In this document: one piece after another, positions 33,312 to 42,236 of the stretch | Numbering within the stretch: the stretch's first letter is position 1 | How the letters are laid out: each line of letters starts with the position of its first letter | Assembly: GCF_944385615.1 (NCBI RefSeq) | Contig: NZ_CALWXV010000009.1 | Span: 1-56,265, forward strand | Direction of reading: 5' to 3' | DNA length: 56,265 nucleotides | From: an uncultured Flavonifractor sp. | Lineage (GTDB): Bacteria; Bacillota; Clostridia; Oscillospirales; Oscillospiraceae | Notes under the pieces: model-generated | What the model saw: only the letters and a program-made list of their open reading frames with translations | What the model was told of the DNA's origin: nothing | Database searches by the model: none | Position numbers and translations under genes: made by a program

Positions 33312-33340
33312 AGGACGCGCCGCAAAATGCAGCGCGTCCT
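33312..33340 (-). terminator. terminator after the DUF4130/radical-SAM operon
   Basis: Arms AGGACGCGC (33312-33320) and GCGCGTCCT (33332-33340); on the minus strand a short T-rich stretch follows. It abuts the stop codon of the DUF4130 gene. Confidence 0.6.
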
Positions 33341-34126
33341 TCAAATTTGCCGGAGATGGGTGTCGGCAGGGGGCGGGTCCTCCCGCTGAAACTCCGTCAT
33401 GGTCCCCCAGTACCGTTTGGGCATGTGGGTCATGCGGCACTTGGGGTTATAGCGGCCCTCAATGGCGATGGTGTCATAAAACCGCCGCCACAGTCCCCGG
33501 TAGTCCAGCTCCCCATGTCCGGGCTGGTTAAGGGAAAACTGGTCCAGGGGGACAATGGCCCACTTGCCCCCCTGGCAGAAGAGGGCCTCCCGGTGGGTCC
33601 TGTCGTAGAGGGCCAGGGCCTCTTCGGGGTAGCGGGCGGCAAAGTGGGGCCGCAGCAGGGGGAGCACCCGGTTTTTGGGGGCGATCTCCCCGGCCAGCAC
33701 CCCGCCCTGGTCGGAAAAGCGGGTAAAGCCCTTGAGCAGATGGGCCTCCCGGGTCAGGTGGAGCACCGCTTTGTTGAGGGCCGCCACCCTGGGGTCGGTC
33801 AAATCCCGGGTGACGGCGGGGCCTTTGGCATACCCCAGCTTGAGAAAGTCCCACAGGCACAGCTCCCGCTGGTCCAGGCAGGTGAGAAAGCCGTAGGTCA
33901 CCAAGGTCTTGCCTTGACGGCCCAGCCTGGGGGAAAGGGAGCGGTATACCCGCTTGGCCCGCTCATGGTCGGTGTCCACCGTCCGCTCGGGCCACAGGGC
34001 GGCCTGGCCCTCCTGATGGGTGAGAAAGCAGGCCGGTTCCTCTTGGTTTGCGTAGGCGGTAAAGACGCAGGTGAGAAAACCGGCAAAGCTGCCGTCATAG
34101 GTGTAGGCAAATTTGGGCCATTCCAT
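33341..34126 (-). CDS. TIGR03915-family putative DNA repair protein (DUF4130)
   Basis: Protein of 261 residues, WPKFAYTYDGSFAGFLTCVF at the N-terminus and a C-terminal DUF4130 segment (KFAARYPEEALALYDRTHREALF region, KCRMTHMPKRYWGTMTEF). Members occur beside the radical-SAM protein described next and are proposed to act in DNA repair; the biochemical role is not established. AAAGGAGG lies 6 nt before ATG 34126. It lies 38 bp downstream of the radical-SAM gene and is likely co-transcribed. Confidence 0.85.
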   Translation of the reverse strand: MEWPKFAYTYDGSFAGFLTCVFTAYANQEEPACFLTHQEGQAALWPERTVDTDHERAKRVYRSLSPRLGRQGKTLVTYGFLTCLDQRELCLWDFLKLGYAKGPAVTRDLTDPRVAALNKAVLHLTREAHLLKGFTRFSDQGGVLAGEIAPKNRVLPLLRPHFAARYPEEALALYDRTHREALFCQGGKWAIVPLDQFSLNQPGHGELDYRGLWRRFYDTIAIEGRYNPKCRMTHMPKRYWGTMTEFQREDPPPADTHLRQI

Positions 34127-34164
34127 GGGCGGCCTCCTTTCGGGAATGGGCGGGGGAGCGGACC

Positions 34165-35415
34165 TTAAAACAGCGATAGCTGTTCCGGCTGATCCCCCGC
34201 CAGGGCAGGCTTTTCCAGGGCAACCAGATGCCGCAGCACCCCGTCGGGGCTGACCCGCAGCCCCTCCAGCATTTTGCCCGAGCAGGTAATGAAATACTGG
34301 GCCCGTTTCAGCACCACCCCCAGGGTTTTCAGCCCCGAGAAGGTGAGGGGCCCTACCCGCCGGGCGGTGAGGATACGGCGGGCGGAGGTCACCCCGATGC
34401 CGGGCACCCGCAGGAGGGTTTCATAGTCGGCCCGGTTCACCTCCACCGGAAAGCGGTCCATGTGCCCCAGAGCCCAGGCACATTTGGGGTCCACCCGGGT
34501 GTCGAAGTTGGGGGAGGCCTCGTCCAGCAGCTCCTCCGCCCGGAAGTGATAAAACCGCAGCAGCCAATCGGCCTGGTACAGCCGGTGCTCCCGCAGCAGG
34601 GGCGGCTGAAAGTCCCGCCGGGCGGGGAGGAGGGCGCTGTCCGACACTGGCATATAGGCCGAGAAAAACACCCGCTTGAGCTTGTACTTGTCATAGAGGG
34701 CCTGGGTCAGGGTCAAAATATGCCGGTCGCTCTCCGGGGTGGCCCCGATAATCATCTGGGTGGACTGGCCCGCCGGGGCAAACCGGGGGGCGTGGCGGTA
34801 TTTTACCAGCTCCCCCTTGGCCTGGGTGATGCCGTCCCGGATCTGGGCCATGGGAGCCAGAATGGCTTTTTTCTCCTTGTCGGGGCACAATTTATGGAGG
34901 CTGTCCTGGCTGGGCAGCTCGATATTCACCGAAAGCCGGTCGGCCAGCAGCCCCAGCCGCTCCGTCAGGGCCGGGTCGGCCCCAGGGATGGCCTTGGCGT
35001 GGATATAGCCGCGAAACCCGTATTCCTTCCGCAGCAGGGAGAGGGCCGCGATCATCTCCTCTGTGGTGCGGTCGGGGCTGACCCACACCGCCGAGGACAA
35101 AAACAGGCCCTCGATGTAGTTGCGCCGGTAAAAGCCCATGGTCAGCTCGGCCAGCTCCCGGGGGGTGAAGGCCGCCCGGGGCAGGTCGTTGGACCGGCGG
35201 TTGACGCAGTAGGCGCAATCGTAGATACACCGGTTGGTATAGAGCACCTTCAGCAGGGAGATACACCGGCCGTCGGCGGAAAAGGAGTGGCAGCACCCGG
35301 CGGCCATGGTGCTCCCCATGCCCCTGCCGCCCCGCCGGTCCACCCCGCTGGAGGTACAGGCGGCGTCGTACTTGGCGGCGTCCGCCAGAATGGTCAGCTT
35401 GTCCAGCAGCTCCAC
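34165..35415 (-). CDS. putative DNA modification/repair radical SAM protein (TIGR03916)
   Basis: Radical-SAM enzyme of 416 residues. The cluster is C63-x3-C67-x2-C70 (NRCIYDCAYC), and a helix-hairpin-helix DNA-binding element near the C-terminus reads LLRVPGIGVTSARRILTARR. The start is GTG 35415, with AAGGGGGGAG 6 nt upstream, giving MELLDKLTILADAAKYDAAC; the ORF extends further with no ribosome-binding site. Paired with the DUF4130 gene, a combination widespread in Clostridia and Bacteroidetes whose reaction is not known. Confidence 0.88.
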   Translation of the reverse strand: MELLDKLTILADAAKYDAACTSSGVDRRGGRGMGSTMAAGCCHSFSADGRCISLLKVLYTNRCIYDCAYCVNRRSNDLPRAAFTPRELAELTMGFYRRNYIEGLFLSSAVWVSPDRTTEEMIAALSLLRKEYGFRGYIHAKAIPGADPALTERLGLLADRLSVNIELPSQDSLHKLCPDKEKKAILAPMAQIRDGITQAKGELVKYRHAPRFAPAGQSTQMIIGATPESDRHILTLTQALYDKYKLKRVFFSAYMPVSDSALLPARRDFQPPLLREHRLYQADWLLRFYHFRAEELLDEASPNFDTRVDPKCAWALGHMDRFPVEVNRADYETLLRVPGIGVTSARRILTARRVGPLTFSGLKTLGVVLKRAQYFITCSGKMLEGLRVSPDGVLRHLVALEKPALAGDQPEQLSLF

Positions 35416-35515
35416 AGCGCTCCCCCCCTTGTCTGGCTCCATTATACATCGAACAAATGTACCAGTCAAGTGGTGGATTGTGCCTGGAACCGGCACAAAT
35501 GGGGTGGAAACTACG

Positions 35516-35544
35516 TTGCGTTTTCCCATTACAAGGTGTATAAT
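35516..35544 (+). promoter_or_regulatory. promoter for the PNP-mtaD unit
   Basis: TTGCGT (35516-35521), 17-bp spacer, TATAAT (35539-35544), 66 bp upstream of the phosphorylase start. Confidence 0.65.
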
Positions 35545-35610
35545 TGCATAGATTAACCTTTTATACCGACCGTCTTTTTACTTTCATCCGCTGTTTAAGG
35601 AGGAGCTTTT

Positions 35611-36438
35611 ATGCATTACACCTTTGCTCAGTATCAGCAGAGCGCCGATTATATCCGCGGTAAGATCGGTTCCTTTACCCCCAAGGTAGCCATGATCCTT
35701 GGCTCCGGCCTGGGCTACATGGGAGACATTGTGGAAAACCCCATCGCCGTACCCTATGGAGAGATCCCCCATTTCAAGGCCTCCACCGCCCCCGGCCACA
35801 AGGGCCGGCTGGTATTCGGCACCCTGGAGGGCCAGCCGGTGGCCGTCATGCAGGGCCGGATGCACCACTACGAGGGCTACTCCTATGAGGAGGTGGCCTA
35901 TGCCGTCCGGGTGCTCAAGCTGCTGGGTTGTTCCACCCTCATCGTCACCAACGCCGCCGGGTGCGTCAACATGAACTGGAAGGCGGGGGATCTGATGCTC
36001 ATCACCGACCAGATCAAGATCTTTATGGAGTCCCCCCTGCGGGGTGAGAACCTGCCGGAATTCGGCGTGCGCTTCCCCGACGCCTCCCACCTGTACACCC
36101 CAGCCCTTCAGGAGGTGGCCCGTTCCGCCGCCCGGGAGCTGCGCATTGACCTGAAGGAAGGCGTGTATATGTACTTCCCCGGCCCCCAGTACGAGACACC
36201 CGCCGAGGTGCGCTTTGCCCGCATTGCCGGGGCCGACGCGGTGGGTATGTCCACCGCCCCCGAGGTCATCGTGGCGGGCCACTGCGGGATGGAGGTGCTT
36301 GGCTTCACCCTGCTGAGCAACATGGCCGCCGGTATCCTCAATCAGCCTCTGTCAGAGGAGGAGGTGCTGGAGGCCGCCGAGGCCTGCAAGGACAAGTTCT
36401 CCCGACTGGTGCTGGCCTGCCTGAAGAAAATCCAATAA
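35611..36438 (+). CDS. purine-nucleoside phosphorylase
   Basis: Trimeric PNP/MTAP-family enzyme (275 residues) that splits inosine and guanosine with phosphate to free base and ribose-1-phosphate. Signatures: ILGSGLGYMGD (phosphate loop, about 29-39), GHKGRLVFG, MQGRMHHYEGY, FPGPQYETPAE and GMSTAPEV. AAGGAGGAG precedes the ATG. It lies 15 bp before an MTA/SAH/adenosine deaminase, a pairing that would turn adenosine to inosine and then hypoxanthine. Confidence 0.93.
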   Translation: MHYTFAQYQQSADYIRGKIGSFTPKVAMILGSGLGYMGDIVENPIAVPYGEIPHFKASTAPGHKGRLVFGTLEGQPVAVMQGRMHHYEGYSYEEVAYAVRVLKLLGCSTLIVTNAAGCVNMNWKAGDLMLITDQIKIFMESPLRGENLPEFGVRFPDASHLYTPALQEVARSAARELRIDLKEGVYMYFPGPQYETPAEVRFARIAGADAVGMSTAPEVIVAGHCGMEVLGFTLLSNMAAGILNQPLSEEEVLEAAEACKDKFSRLVLACLKKIQ

Positions 36439-36453
36439 AAGGAGAATTGCCTT

Positions 36454-37755
36454 ATGTCCATTCTCATTCATAACTGCACCGCCGTGCTGATGGACGACCA
36501 GAATACCGTCCTGCCCAACGCCTATGTGGAGGTGGAGGGCACCCGCATCCGCTCGGTGGGCACCCAGCGCCCCTGGGGCCCCTTCGACCAGGAGATCGAC
36601 TGCAAGGGCAATGTGCTCATGCCCGGCTTTGTCAACGCCCACACCCATGTGCCCATGACCGCCATGCGGGGCTACGGCGACGGCAACAACCTCCAGGACT
36701 GGCTGCACAACTATATCTTCCCGGTGGAGGCCCGCTGGGACGACCGGGCCGTCCGGGCCTGCACCGCTCTGGGTCTGGCCGAGATGATCGCCTCCGGCGT
36801 CACCTCTATCGCCGACATGTATATGCGCACCGACATCATCGCCCAGGAGGTGGCCTCCGCCGGAATCAGCGCCAACCTGAGCGTGGGGGGGGTGCTCTTC
36901 GGCGAGGGCTTTGACCCGGACACCAACCACGACTGTGTGGCCCAGCGGGAGCTGACCGAAAAATGGCACAACTACAACGACGGCCAGATCCGGGTGGACG
37001 CCTCCATCCACGGAGAGTACACCTCCCGAGCCGAGCTGTGGCAGTGGATGGCCGACTACGCCAGGGAGCACCAGCTGGGGATGCACGTCCACATCTCCGA
37101 GACGAAGGCCGAGCATGAGGCCTGCATCGCCCGCCACGGCAAGACCCCCATCCAGATCCTCAACGACTACGGGGTGTGGGACACCCGGGCCATTGCCGCC
37201 CACTGTGTGTGGACCACCCCGGAGGACTGGGCCATTATGGCGGAAAAAGGCATCTCCGCCATCCACAACCCCATTTCCAACCTGAAGCTGGGCAGCGGCA
37301 TCGCCCCCATCCCCGCCATGAAGAAAGCGGGGGTCAACGTGTGCCTGGGCACCGACGGGGTGTCCTCCAACAACTGCACCGACTTCTTCAGCGACCTCAA
37401 GTTTGCCGCCATCCTCCACAATGGGGCGGGCTGCGATCCCTTGGCCCTGCTGCCCGCCGACGCCCTGCGGATGGCCACCCGGGACGGCGGCGCCGCTCTG
37501 GGCCGCAAGACCGGCATGATCCAGGGCGGCTATGAGGCCGACCTGATCCTGGTGGACTTCTCCCACCTGAACCTGACCCCCTGCCACAGCGTTCTTTCCA
37601 ATCTGGCCTATGCCGCCCACGGCACCGACGTGTGCATGAATATGGCCCGGGGCAAGGTCATATACAAGGATGGGGACTTCCTCACCATCGATCTGGAGCG
37701 GGTACGCCGGGAAGTGGCGGACTACGCCCTTCCTCTGCTGTTCCAGAGCAAATAA
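36454..37755 (+). CDS. mtaD: 5-methylthioadenosine / S-adenosylhomocysteine deaminase
   Basis: Zinc amidohydrolase of 433 residues that deaminates MTA, SAH or adenosine to the inosine analogues. Metal and substrate motifs: GFVNAHTHVPMTAMRGYG (about 53-70), HVHISETKAE, IAAHCVW and LGTDGVSSNN. The N- and C-terminal beta-sandwich of the family is present. AAAGGAG precedes the ATG 15 nt after the phosphorylase. Whether the main substrate is adenosine or SAH cannot be told from sequence. Confidence 0.92.
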   Translation: MSILIHNCTAVLMDDQNTVLPNAYVEVEGTRIRSVGTQRPWGPFDQEIDCKGNVLMPGFVNAHTHVPMTAMRGYGDGNNLQDWLHNYIFPVEARWDDRAVRACTALGLAEMIASGVTSIADMYMRTDIIAQEVASAGISANLSVGGVLFGEGFDPDTNHDCVAQRELTEKWHNYNDGQIRVDASIHGEYTSRAELWQWMADYAREHQLGMHVHISETKAEHEACIARHGKTPIQILNDYGVWDTRAIAAHCVWTTPEDWAIMAEKGISAIHNPISNLKLGSGIAPIPAMKKAGVNVCLGTDGVSSNNCTDFFSDLKFAAILHNGAGCDPLALLPADALRMATRDGGAALGRKTGMIQGGYEADLILVDFSHLNLTPCHSVLSNLAYAAHGTDVCMNMARGKVIYKDGDFLTIDLERVRREVADYALPLLFQSK

Positions 37756-37767
37756 GGGGGACTACCG

Positions 37768-39528
37768 TTGTCAAACCAGCAGAAAAAAAATACCTTCTAC
37801 GGTGCGGCGGCCTTTTTGGCCATGACCACCATTATTGTCAAGGTCATCGGCGCCATCTACAAGATCCCGCTGACCGCCCTGCTGCCCGACGAGGCCTACG
37901 CCGACTTCAACGCGGCCTACAACATCTACACCTTCTTCCTCACCATCTCCACGGCGGGCCTGCCTGTGGCCCTGTCCAAGACGGTGAGCGAGTGCAACGC
38001 CCTGGGCCGCCAGAACCAGAAGGCCCGGGTGTTCCGGGTGGCCTTTTCCGCCTTTTTGTTCATGGGCCTGTTCAGCTTTGTGTGCATGTCGGTGTTCTCC
38101 CCCATTGTGGCCACCTATGTGCTGCAAAATGAGAAGGCGGTCTTTGCCGTGCTGGCCCTGTCTCCCGCGGTGCTGTGTACCTGCATCTGCTCCGCCTTCC
38201 GGGGCTATGCCCAGGGCCACATGAACATGGTGCCCACCGGCATTTCCCAGGTCATTGAGGCCCTGTGCAAGCTCTTTCTGGGTCTGGCTTTGGCCTTCCT
38301 GGTCCTCAACTCCGCCATTCCCGACGAGGATCTGAAAAGCCGCCTGTCCGCCTCCGGCGCGCTGCTGGGCGTGTCCATCGGCTCTATTTTGTCAGTGGCC
38401 TTTTTGGCCTTCAACCACATCCGCACCAACCAGCGGGAGCGCACCCACTCCAACGACACCCCGGACCGCTCCCGGGACATTCTGGCCAAGCTGCTCAAGC
38501 TGGCCATCCCCATCACCCTCAGCTCCTGCACCCTGTCCATCGTCAACCTGATCGACACCGGCCTGGTGCAGAGCCAGCTGCAAAGCGTCTTTACCGCCAT
38601 TCAGGATGGGCTCACCGGCATCAACAACAGCGTGCTGGACATCTTCCCCAAGTCGGTGACCATTTTCCAGGAGAATCTGTCCAAGTTCCAGGAGGCCGTC
38701 CTCACCGACCCCAACACCGCCCTGGACCCCATTCTGGACTCCGCCCGCAGCTTGTACGGCGCTTACAGCAAGACCATGAGCATCTACAACCTGCCCTTTA
38801 ACCTGATGGTGCCGCTGACCGCCTGCATCGTGCCCGGCGTGTCCGCCTGCATCGCCCGGCGGGACGGCCTGGGGGCCCAGCGCACCACCGAGTCCGCCAT
38901 GCGTGTCTCCGCCCTCATCGCCCTGCCCTGCGGCTTCGGCCTGTTCGCCCTGGGCACCCCCATCATTCAGCTGCTCACCGTGGGCAATGTGGATGAGTCC
39001 ATCGCCGGACCCCTGCTGTCCATCCTGGGCATTGCCTCCTTGTTTGTGTGCATCCAGGTGGTGGCCTCCGCCATCCTTCAGGCCAACGGCATCGTCAACC
39101 TGCCCATCATCACCATGGTGATCGGCGGCGTGTCCAAGGTCATCGTCAGCTATACCCTGGTGGGCAACCCCAAGTTCATGATCTACGGCGCTCCCATCGG
39201 TACCCTGACCTGCTTTGTGGTGGTGTCGGTGCTCAACCTCATCATCATCAAGCGGATGGTGCCCCATCCCCCCCGGCTCACCGTGGTGTTCTTCAAGCCC
39301 CTCATCGCCTCCATCATCATGGCGGCGGCGGCCTGGGGCTGTCAGGGCCTGCTGGCCCGGTTCCTGTCCGGCTCCTTCCTCAAAAACGCCATGGCTACCG
39401 CCGGCGGTATCCTGGTGGGCGTGGTGGTCTATGTCGTCCTCATTGTGGCCCTGCGGGTGCTGTCCAAGGAGGATCTGGAAATGATGCCCAAAGGTGACAA
39501 AATCGCCAAACTCTTGCGGATTCGCTGA
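37768..39528 (+). CDS. SpoVB/MurJ-like lipid flippase with an insertion
   Basis: MOP-superfamily membrane protein, 586 residues, related to SpoVB/YabM, which moves lipid-linked cell-wall precursors. It has about 14 helices; the N-terminus FLAMTTIIVKVIGAIYKIPL is typical. Between helices 7 and 8 lies an extra hydrophilic stretch (about 268-330, rich in LTGINNSVLDIF and FQENLSKFQEAV segments) that makes it about 60 residues longer than Bacillus SpoVB. TTG start 37768 follows AAGGGGGA, 12 bp after mtaD. mazG and HU follow as yabM-yabN do in Bacillus. Confidence 0.87.
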   Translation: MSNQQKKNTFYGAAAFLAMTTIIVKVIGAIYKIPLTALLPDEAYADFNAAYNIYTFFLTISTAGLPVALSKTVSECNALGRQNQKARVFRVAFSAFLFMGLFSFVCMSVFSPIVATYVLQNEKAVFAVLALSPAVLCTCICSAFRGYAQGHMNMVPTGISQVIEALCKLFLGLALAFLVLNSAIPDEDLKSRLSASGALLGVSIGSILSVAFLAFNHIRTNQRERTHSNDTPDRSRDILAKLLKLAIPITLSSCTLSIVNLIDTGLVQSQLQSVFTAIQDGLTGINNSVLDIFPKSVTIFQENLSKFQEAVLTDPNTALDPILDSARSLYGAYSKTMSIYNLPFNLMVPLTACIVPGVSACIARRDGLGAQRTTESAMRVSALIALPCGFGLFALGTPIIQLLTVGNVDESIAGPLLSILGIASLFVCIQVVASAILQANGIVNLPIITMVIGGVSKVIVSYTLVGNPKFMIYGAPIGTLTCFVVVSVLNLIIIKRMVPHPPRLTVVFFKPLIASIIMAAAAWGCQGLLARFLSGSFLKNAMATAGGILVGVVVYVVLIVALRVLSKEDLEMMPKGDKIAKLLRIR

Positions 39529-39565
39529 CTTTTTTGGAAAAAGAGGTTGCAGGAGGCCTTGAAAT

Positions 39566-40354
39566 ATGGTAGATTTTCAGTATAAGGATTCCTATAATGT
39601 CCAAGATCTGGAGGAGATTGTCCGTATTCTCCGCGCCCCCGGCGGCTGTCCCTGGGATGCGGAGCAGACCCATGCGTCTATCCGCCGCAACTTCCTGGAG
39701 GAGGCCTACGAGGCGGTGGAGGCCATCGACGAGCAAAACCCCGAGCATTTGAAGGAAGAGCTGGGGGATGTGCTGCTCCAGGTGCTGTTCCATGCCCGCA
39801 TGGAGCAGGAGGCCGGCCGGTTCGGCCTGGACGATGTGGCCGACGGGATCTGTAAAAAGCTCATTTACCGCCACCCCCACGTCTTTGGAGACGTGGCGGT
39901 GAGCGGTACCGGCGAAGTGCTCACCAACTGGGAGGAGCTCAAGCGCAAGGAAAAGGGCCAGGCCACCAACACCGACGCGCTGGAGGCGGTGGCCCGCTCT
40001 CTGCCTGCCCTGTGGCGGGCGGAAAAGGTGCAGAAGAAGGCTAAAAAGGCCGGCTTTGACTGGCCGGATATCTCGGGGGCGCTGGACAAGCTGTCCGAGG
40101 AGCTGTCCGAGCTGAAGCAGGCCGTGGCCCAGGGCACCAACGTGGAGGAGGAGCTGGGGGACCTGCTCTTCTCCGCCGTCAATGTCTCCCGCTTTTTAAA
40201 GGCCGACCCGGAGGACGCCCTCAACGGCGCCACCGACAAATTCATCGGCCGGTTCCGCAAGGTGGAGGCCCAGGCCGCCGCCCAGGGCAGGTCCATGGAG
40301 GGCATGACTCTGGAAGAATTGGACAAGCTATGGGAGTGCGCCAAAGAAACTTAA
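39566..40354 (+). CDS. mazG: nucleoside triphosphate pyrophosphohydrolase MazG
   Basis: House-cleaning enzyme that hydrolyses (d)NTPs, including damaged ones, to monophosphates. The 262 residues hold two MazG domains: the first with GGCPWDAEQTH, EEAYEAVEAI and EELGDVLLQVLFHARM, the second with EELSELKQAV and EELGDLLFSAVN. It lacks the extra N-terminal methylase domain of Bacillus YabN. GGAGG precedes the ATG. Followed by HU, an order common in Clostridia. Confidence 0.94.
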   Translation: MVDFQYKDSYNVQDLEEIVRILRAPGGCPWDAEQTHASIRRNFLEEAYEAVEAIDEQNPEHLKEELGDVLLQVLFHARMEQEAGRFGLDDVADGICKKLIYRHPHVFGDVAVSGTGEVLTNWEELKRKEKGQATNTDALEAVARSLPALWRAEKVQKKAKKAGFDWPDISGALDKLSEELSELKQAVAQGTNVEEELGDLLFSAVNVSRFLKADPEDALNGATDKFIGRFRKVEAQAAAQGRSMEGMTLEELDKLWECAKET

Positions 40355-40412
40355 CGGCCCATCGCCTTAAGTATAATGCAAGTACAACACAGTTACAGGA
40401 GGAAAACAGCAA

Positions 40413-40694
40413 ATGAACAAGGCTGAACTGATCAACGAGGCCGCCGAAAAATCCGGCCTGTCTAAGAAGGATACCGAAAACGCCATCAACGCCGCCATCG
40501 AGGTCATTTCCCAGTGCCTGGCCGAGGGGGACAAAGTGCAGCTGGTTGGCTTCGGCGCTTTTGAGGTGAAGTACCGCGCCGAGCGCACCGGCCGCAACCC
40601 CAAGACCAAGGAGAGCATCAAGATCCCCGCCTCCAAGGTGCCCGTATTCAAGCCCGGCAAGGCCCTGAAGGATATCGTGGCCCAGCAGAATTGA
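40413..40694 (+). CDS. DNA-binding protein HU
   Basis: Nucleoid protein of 93 residues that bends and wraps DNA as a dimer. It opens MNKAELINEAAEKSGLSKKD and has the DNA-contacting beta arm with RTGRNPKT followed by IKIPASKVPVFKPGKALKD. CAGGAGG precedes the ATG. A TATAAT at about 40371-40376 suggests its own promoter. A strong terminator follows. Confidence 0.96.
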   Translation: MNKAELINEAAEKSGLSKKDTENAINAAIEVISQCLAEGDKVQLVGFGAFEVKYRAERTGRNPKTKESIKIPASKVPVFKPGKALKDIVAQQN

Positions 40695-40701
40695 TTGATA
40701 T

Positions 40702-40733
40702 AAAAATGCCCGTCCGCATGGACGGGCATTTTT
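40702..40733 (+). terminator. terminator after HU
   Basis: Stem AAAAATGCCCGTCC (40702-40715) / GGACGGGCATTTTT (40720-40733). Confidence 0.92.
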
Positions 40734-40759
40734 GCGTTTTTGCAGCGCCGGTCCATGAG

Positions 40760-40946
40760 TTATCCACATGGCCTCCTTTTCGGGGCCGTCCCGCTCCGGT
40801 GGGGGGAGGCGCTGGGGATAGAATTGGTCAATCCCTTGCGCCCCAATGGATTGCGCCTGAAACAGGAAAAGGGGACGCCCCCGTTGGGCGTCCCCTCCAT
40901 TTACCGTAAAAAAGAGTTTTGCACATTATCCACATGGTTTTCCACA
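40760..40946. other. DnaA-box-bearing intergenic region
   Basis: Perfect DnaA boxes TTATCCACA at 40760-40768 and 40926-40934, plus a one-mismatch TTTTCCACA at 40938-40946, all in the same orientation, between HU and the M16 peptidase gene. No AT-rich unwinding region or dnaA/dnaN gene is near, so this is more likely a DnaA-binding (titration) site than an origin. Confidence 0.5.
40871..40895 (-). terminator. terminator of the M16 peptidase gene
   Basis: Stem GGGGACGCCC (40871-40880) / GGGCGTCCCC (40886-40895); followed by TTTT when read on the minus strand. Confidence 0.75.
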
Positions 40947-40951
40947 TTGTC

Positions 40952-42202
40952 TTATACCAGCAGGTTCTGGTATTCCTCCGTCTTGCCTACCCGGCCCACG
41001 GCGGACAGAGAGGCCTTGGAAAAATCCATCAGCTCTTCCGCCAGGGCCCGGACATCCTCCCGGGTAACGGCGTCGTAGGCGGCGATGATCTGCTCCTCGT
41101 CCAGCACCTGGCCCACCATCAGCTCCCCACGGCCCAGACTGCTCATGTGGGCCTGGGTGGATTCCAGACCCATGAGCACGTTGGCCTTGGACTGCTCTCT
41201 GGCCCGGTCCAGCTCCTCCTGGGTGACCCCGTGGTCGTTGAAGTCCCGGATCACCCCCAGAATGGTATCCAGGGCCTGCCGCTCGGTCTCCTTGCCCAGG
41301 GCGGTATAGATCCCAAAGTACCCGGTGTCGTCGTGGCAGGTGCCGTAGGAGTAAATGGAGTAGCACAGCCCCTTCCGCTCCCGCACCTGCTGGAACAGCC
41401 GGGAGGACATGCCGCCGCCCAGAATGGAGGAGAGCAGCTGGAGGGTGAACCGCCGGGGGTCGGAGAAGGACAGCCCCGGAAAAGCCAGGGTCAGGTGGTT
41501 TTGCTCAATGGCCTTTTTCTTAACCACGATGCCGGTGCGGTAGGCGGCGGGCTTCCGCTTTTCCTGCGGGCGGGGCTCCAGCGCCCCAAACCGGGCGGCC
41601 AGATCGTCCACATCTTTCTCGGTAAACTGGCCCGCCAGAGTGACCACAATGGCGTGGGGGGCATAGTGGGCCTGCTGATAGGCCTTGAGCCAGGCCCCGT
41701 CCATCTGGTCCAGGGTGGCCTTTTTCCCCAAAATGGGCCGGGCCAACGGAGAGCCCTTGAAGACCACTCCGGCCAGCCGCTCGGCGCACAGATCTTCCGG
41801 GTTGTCCTCGTACATGCCGATTTCTTCTAAAATGACCCCCCGCTCGGTGTCCACGTCCCCATCGTCAAACTTGGAGTGGAAAAACATATCGCACAGGATG
41901 TCACTGGCCTGGGGCAGGTGGGTGTCCAGCACCCGGGCGTGGAAGCAGGTGCACTCCTTGGTGGTAAAGGCGTTGACCTGCCCGCCGATGGCGTCCATCT
42001 CCTCTGCCAGCTGGGCGGCAGTGCGGGTGGCGGTGCCTTTGAAGAGCATGTGCTCAATAAAATGGGCGGCGCCGCTCTCTCCGGCGGCCTCATGCCGGGA
42101 GCCGGTGCCCACCCAGATGCCCAGACAGGCCGAGCGGACCCCGGGGATCCGCTCGGTCAGGATACGCGCCCCGTTGGGGAGCGTCCGTTTTTCAACCTTC
42201 AA
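40952..42202 (-). CDS. M16-family zinc metallopeptidase
   Basis: Processing-peptidase-type protease of 416 residues. The inverted zinc motif H47-FIE-H51 lies in GESGAAHFIEHMLFKGT, with the distal Glu in ERGVILEEIGMYEDN about 75 residues later; the second M16 half-domain shows FPGLSFSDPRRF and GGGMSSRLFQQVRE. I prefer TTG 42202 (GAGG 9 nt upstream) over GTG 42217. Homologues in Clostridia are often called YmxG/MlpA-like. A 27-codon membrane peptide gene sits just upstream. Confidence 0.9.
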   Translation of the reverse strand: MKVEKRTLPNGARILTERIPGVRSACLGIWVGTGSRHEAAGESGAAHFIEHMLFKGTATRTAAQLAEEMDAIGGQVNAFTTKECTCFHARVLDTHLPQASDILCDMFFHSKFDDGDVDTERGVILEEIGMYEDNPEDLCAERLAGVVFKGSPLARPILGKKATLDQMDGAWLKAYQQAHYAPHAIVVTLAGQFTEKDVDDLAARFGALEPRPQEKRKPAAYRTGIVVKKKAIEQNHLTLAFPGLSFSDPRRFTLQLLSSILGGGMSSRLFQQVRERKGLCYSIYSYGTCHDDTGYFGIYTALGKETERQALDTILGVIRDFNDHGVTQEELDRAREQSKANVLMGLESTQAHMSSLGRGELMVGQVLDEEQIIAAYDAVTREDVRALAEELMDFSKASLSAVGRVGKTEEYQNLLV

Positions 42203-42236
42203 ACAATAGGACCTCACATTCTTTTGTATGGGGACC

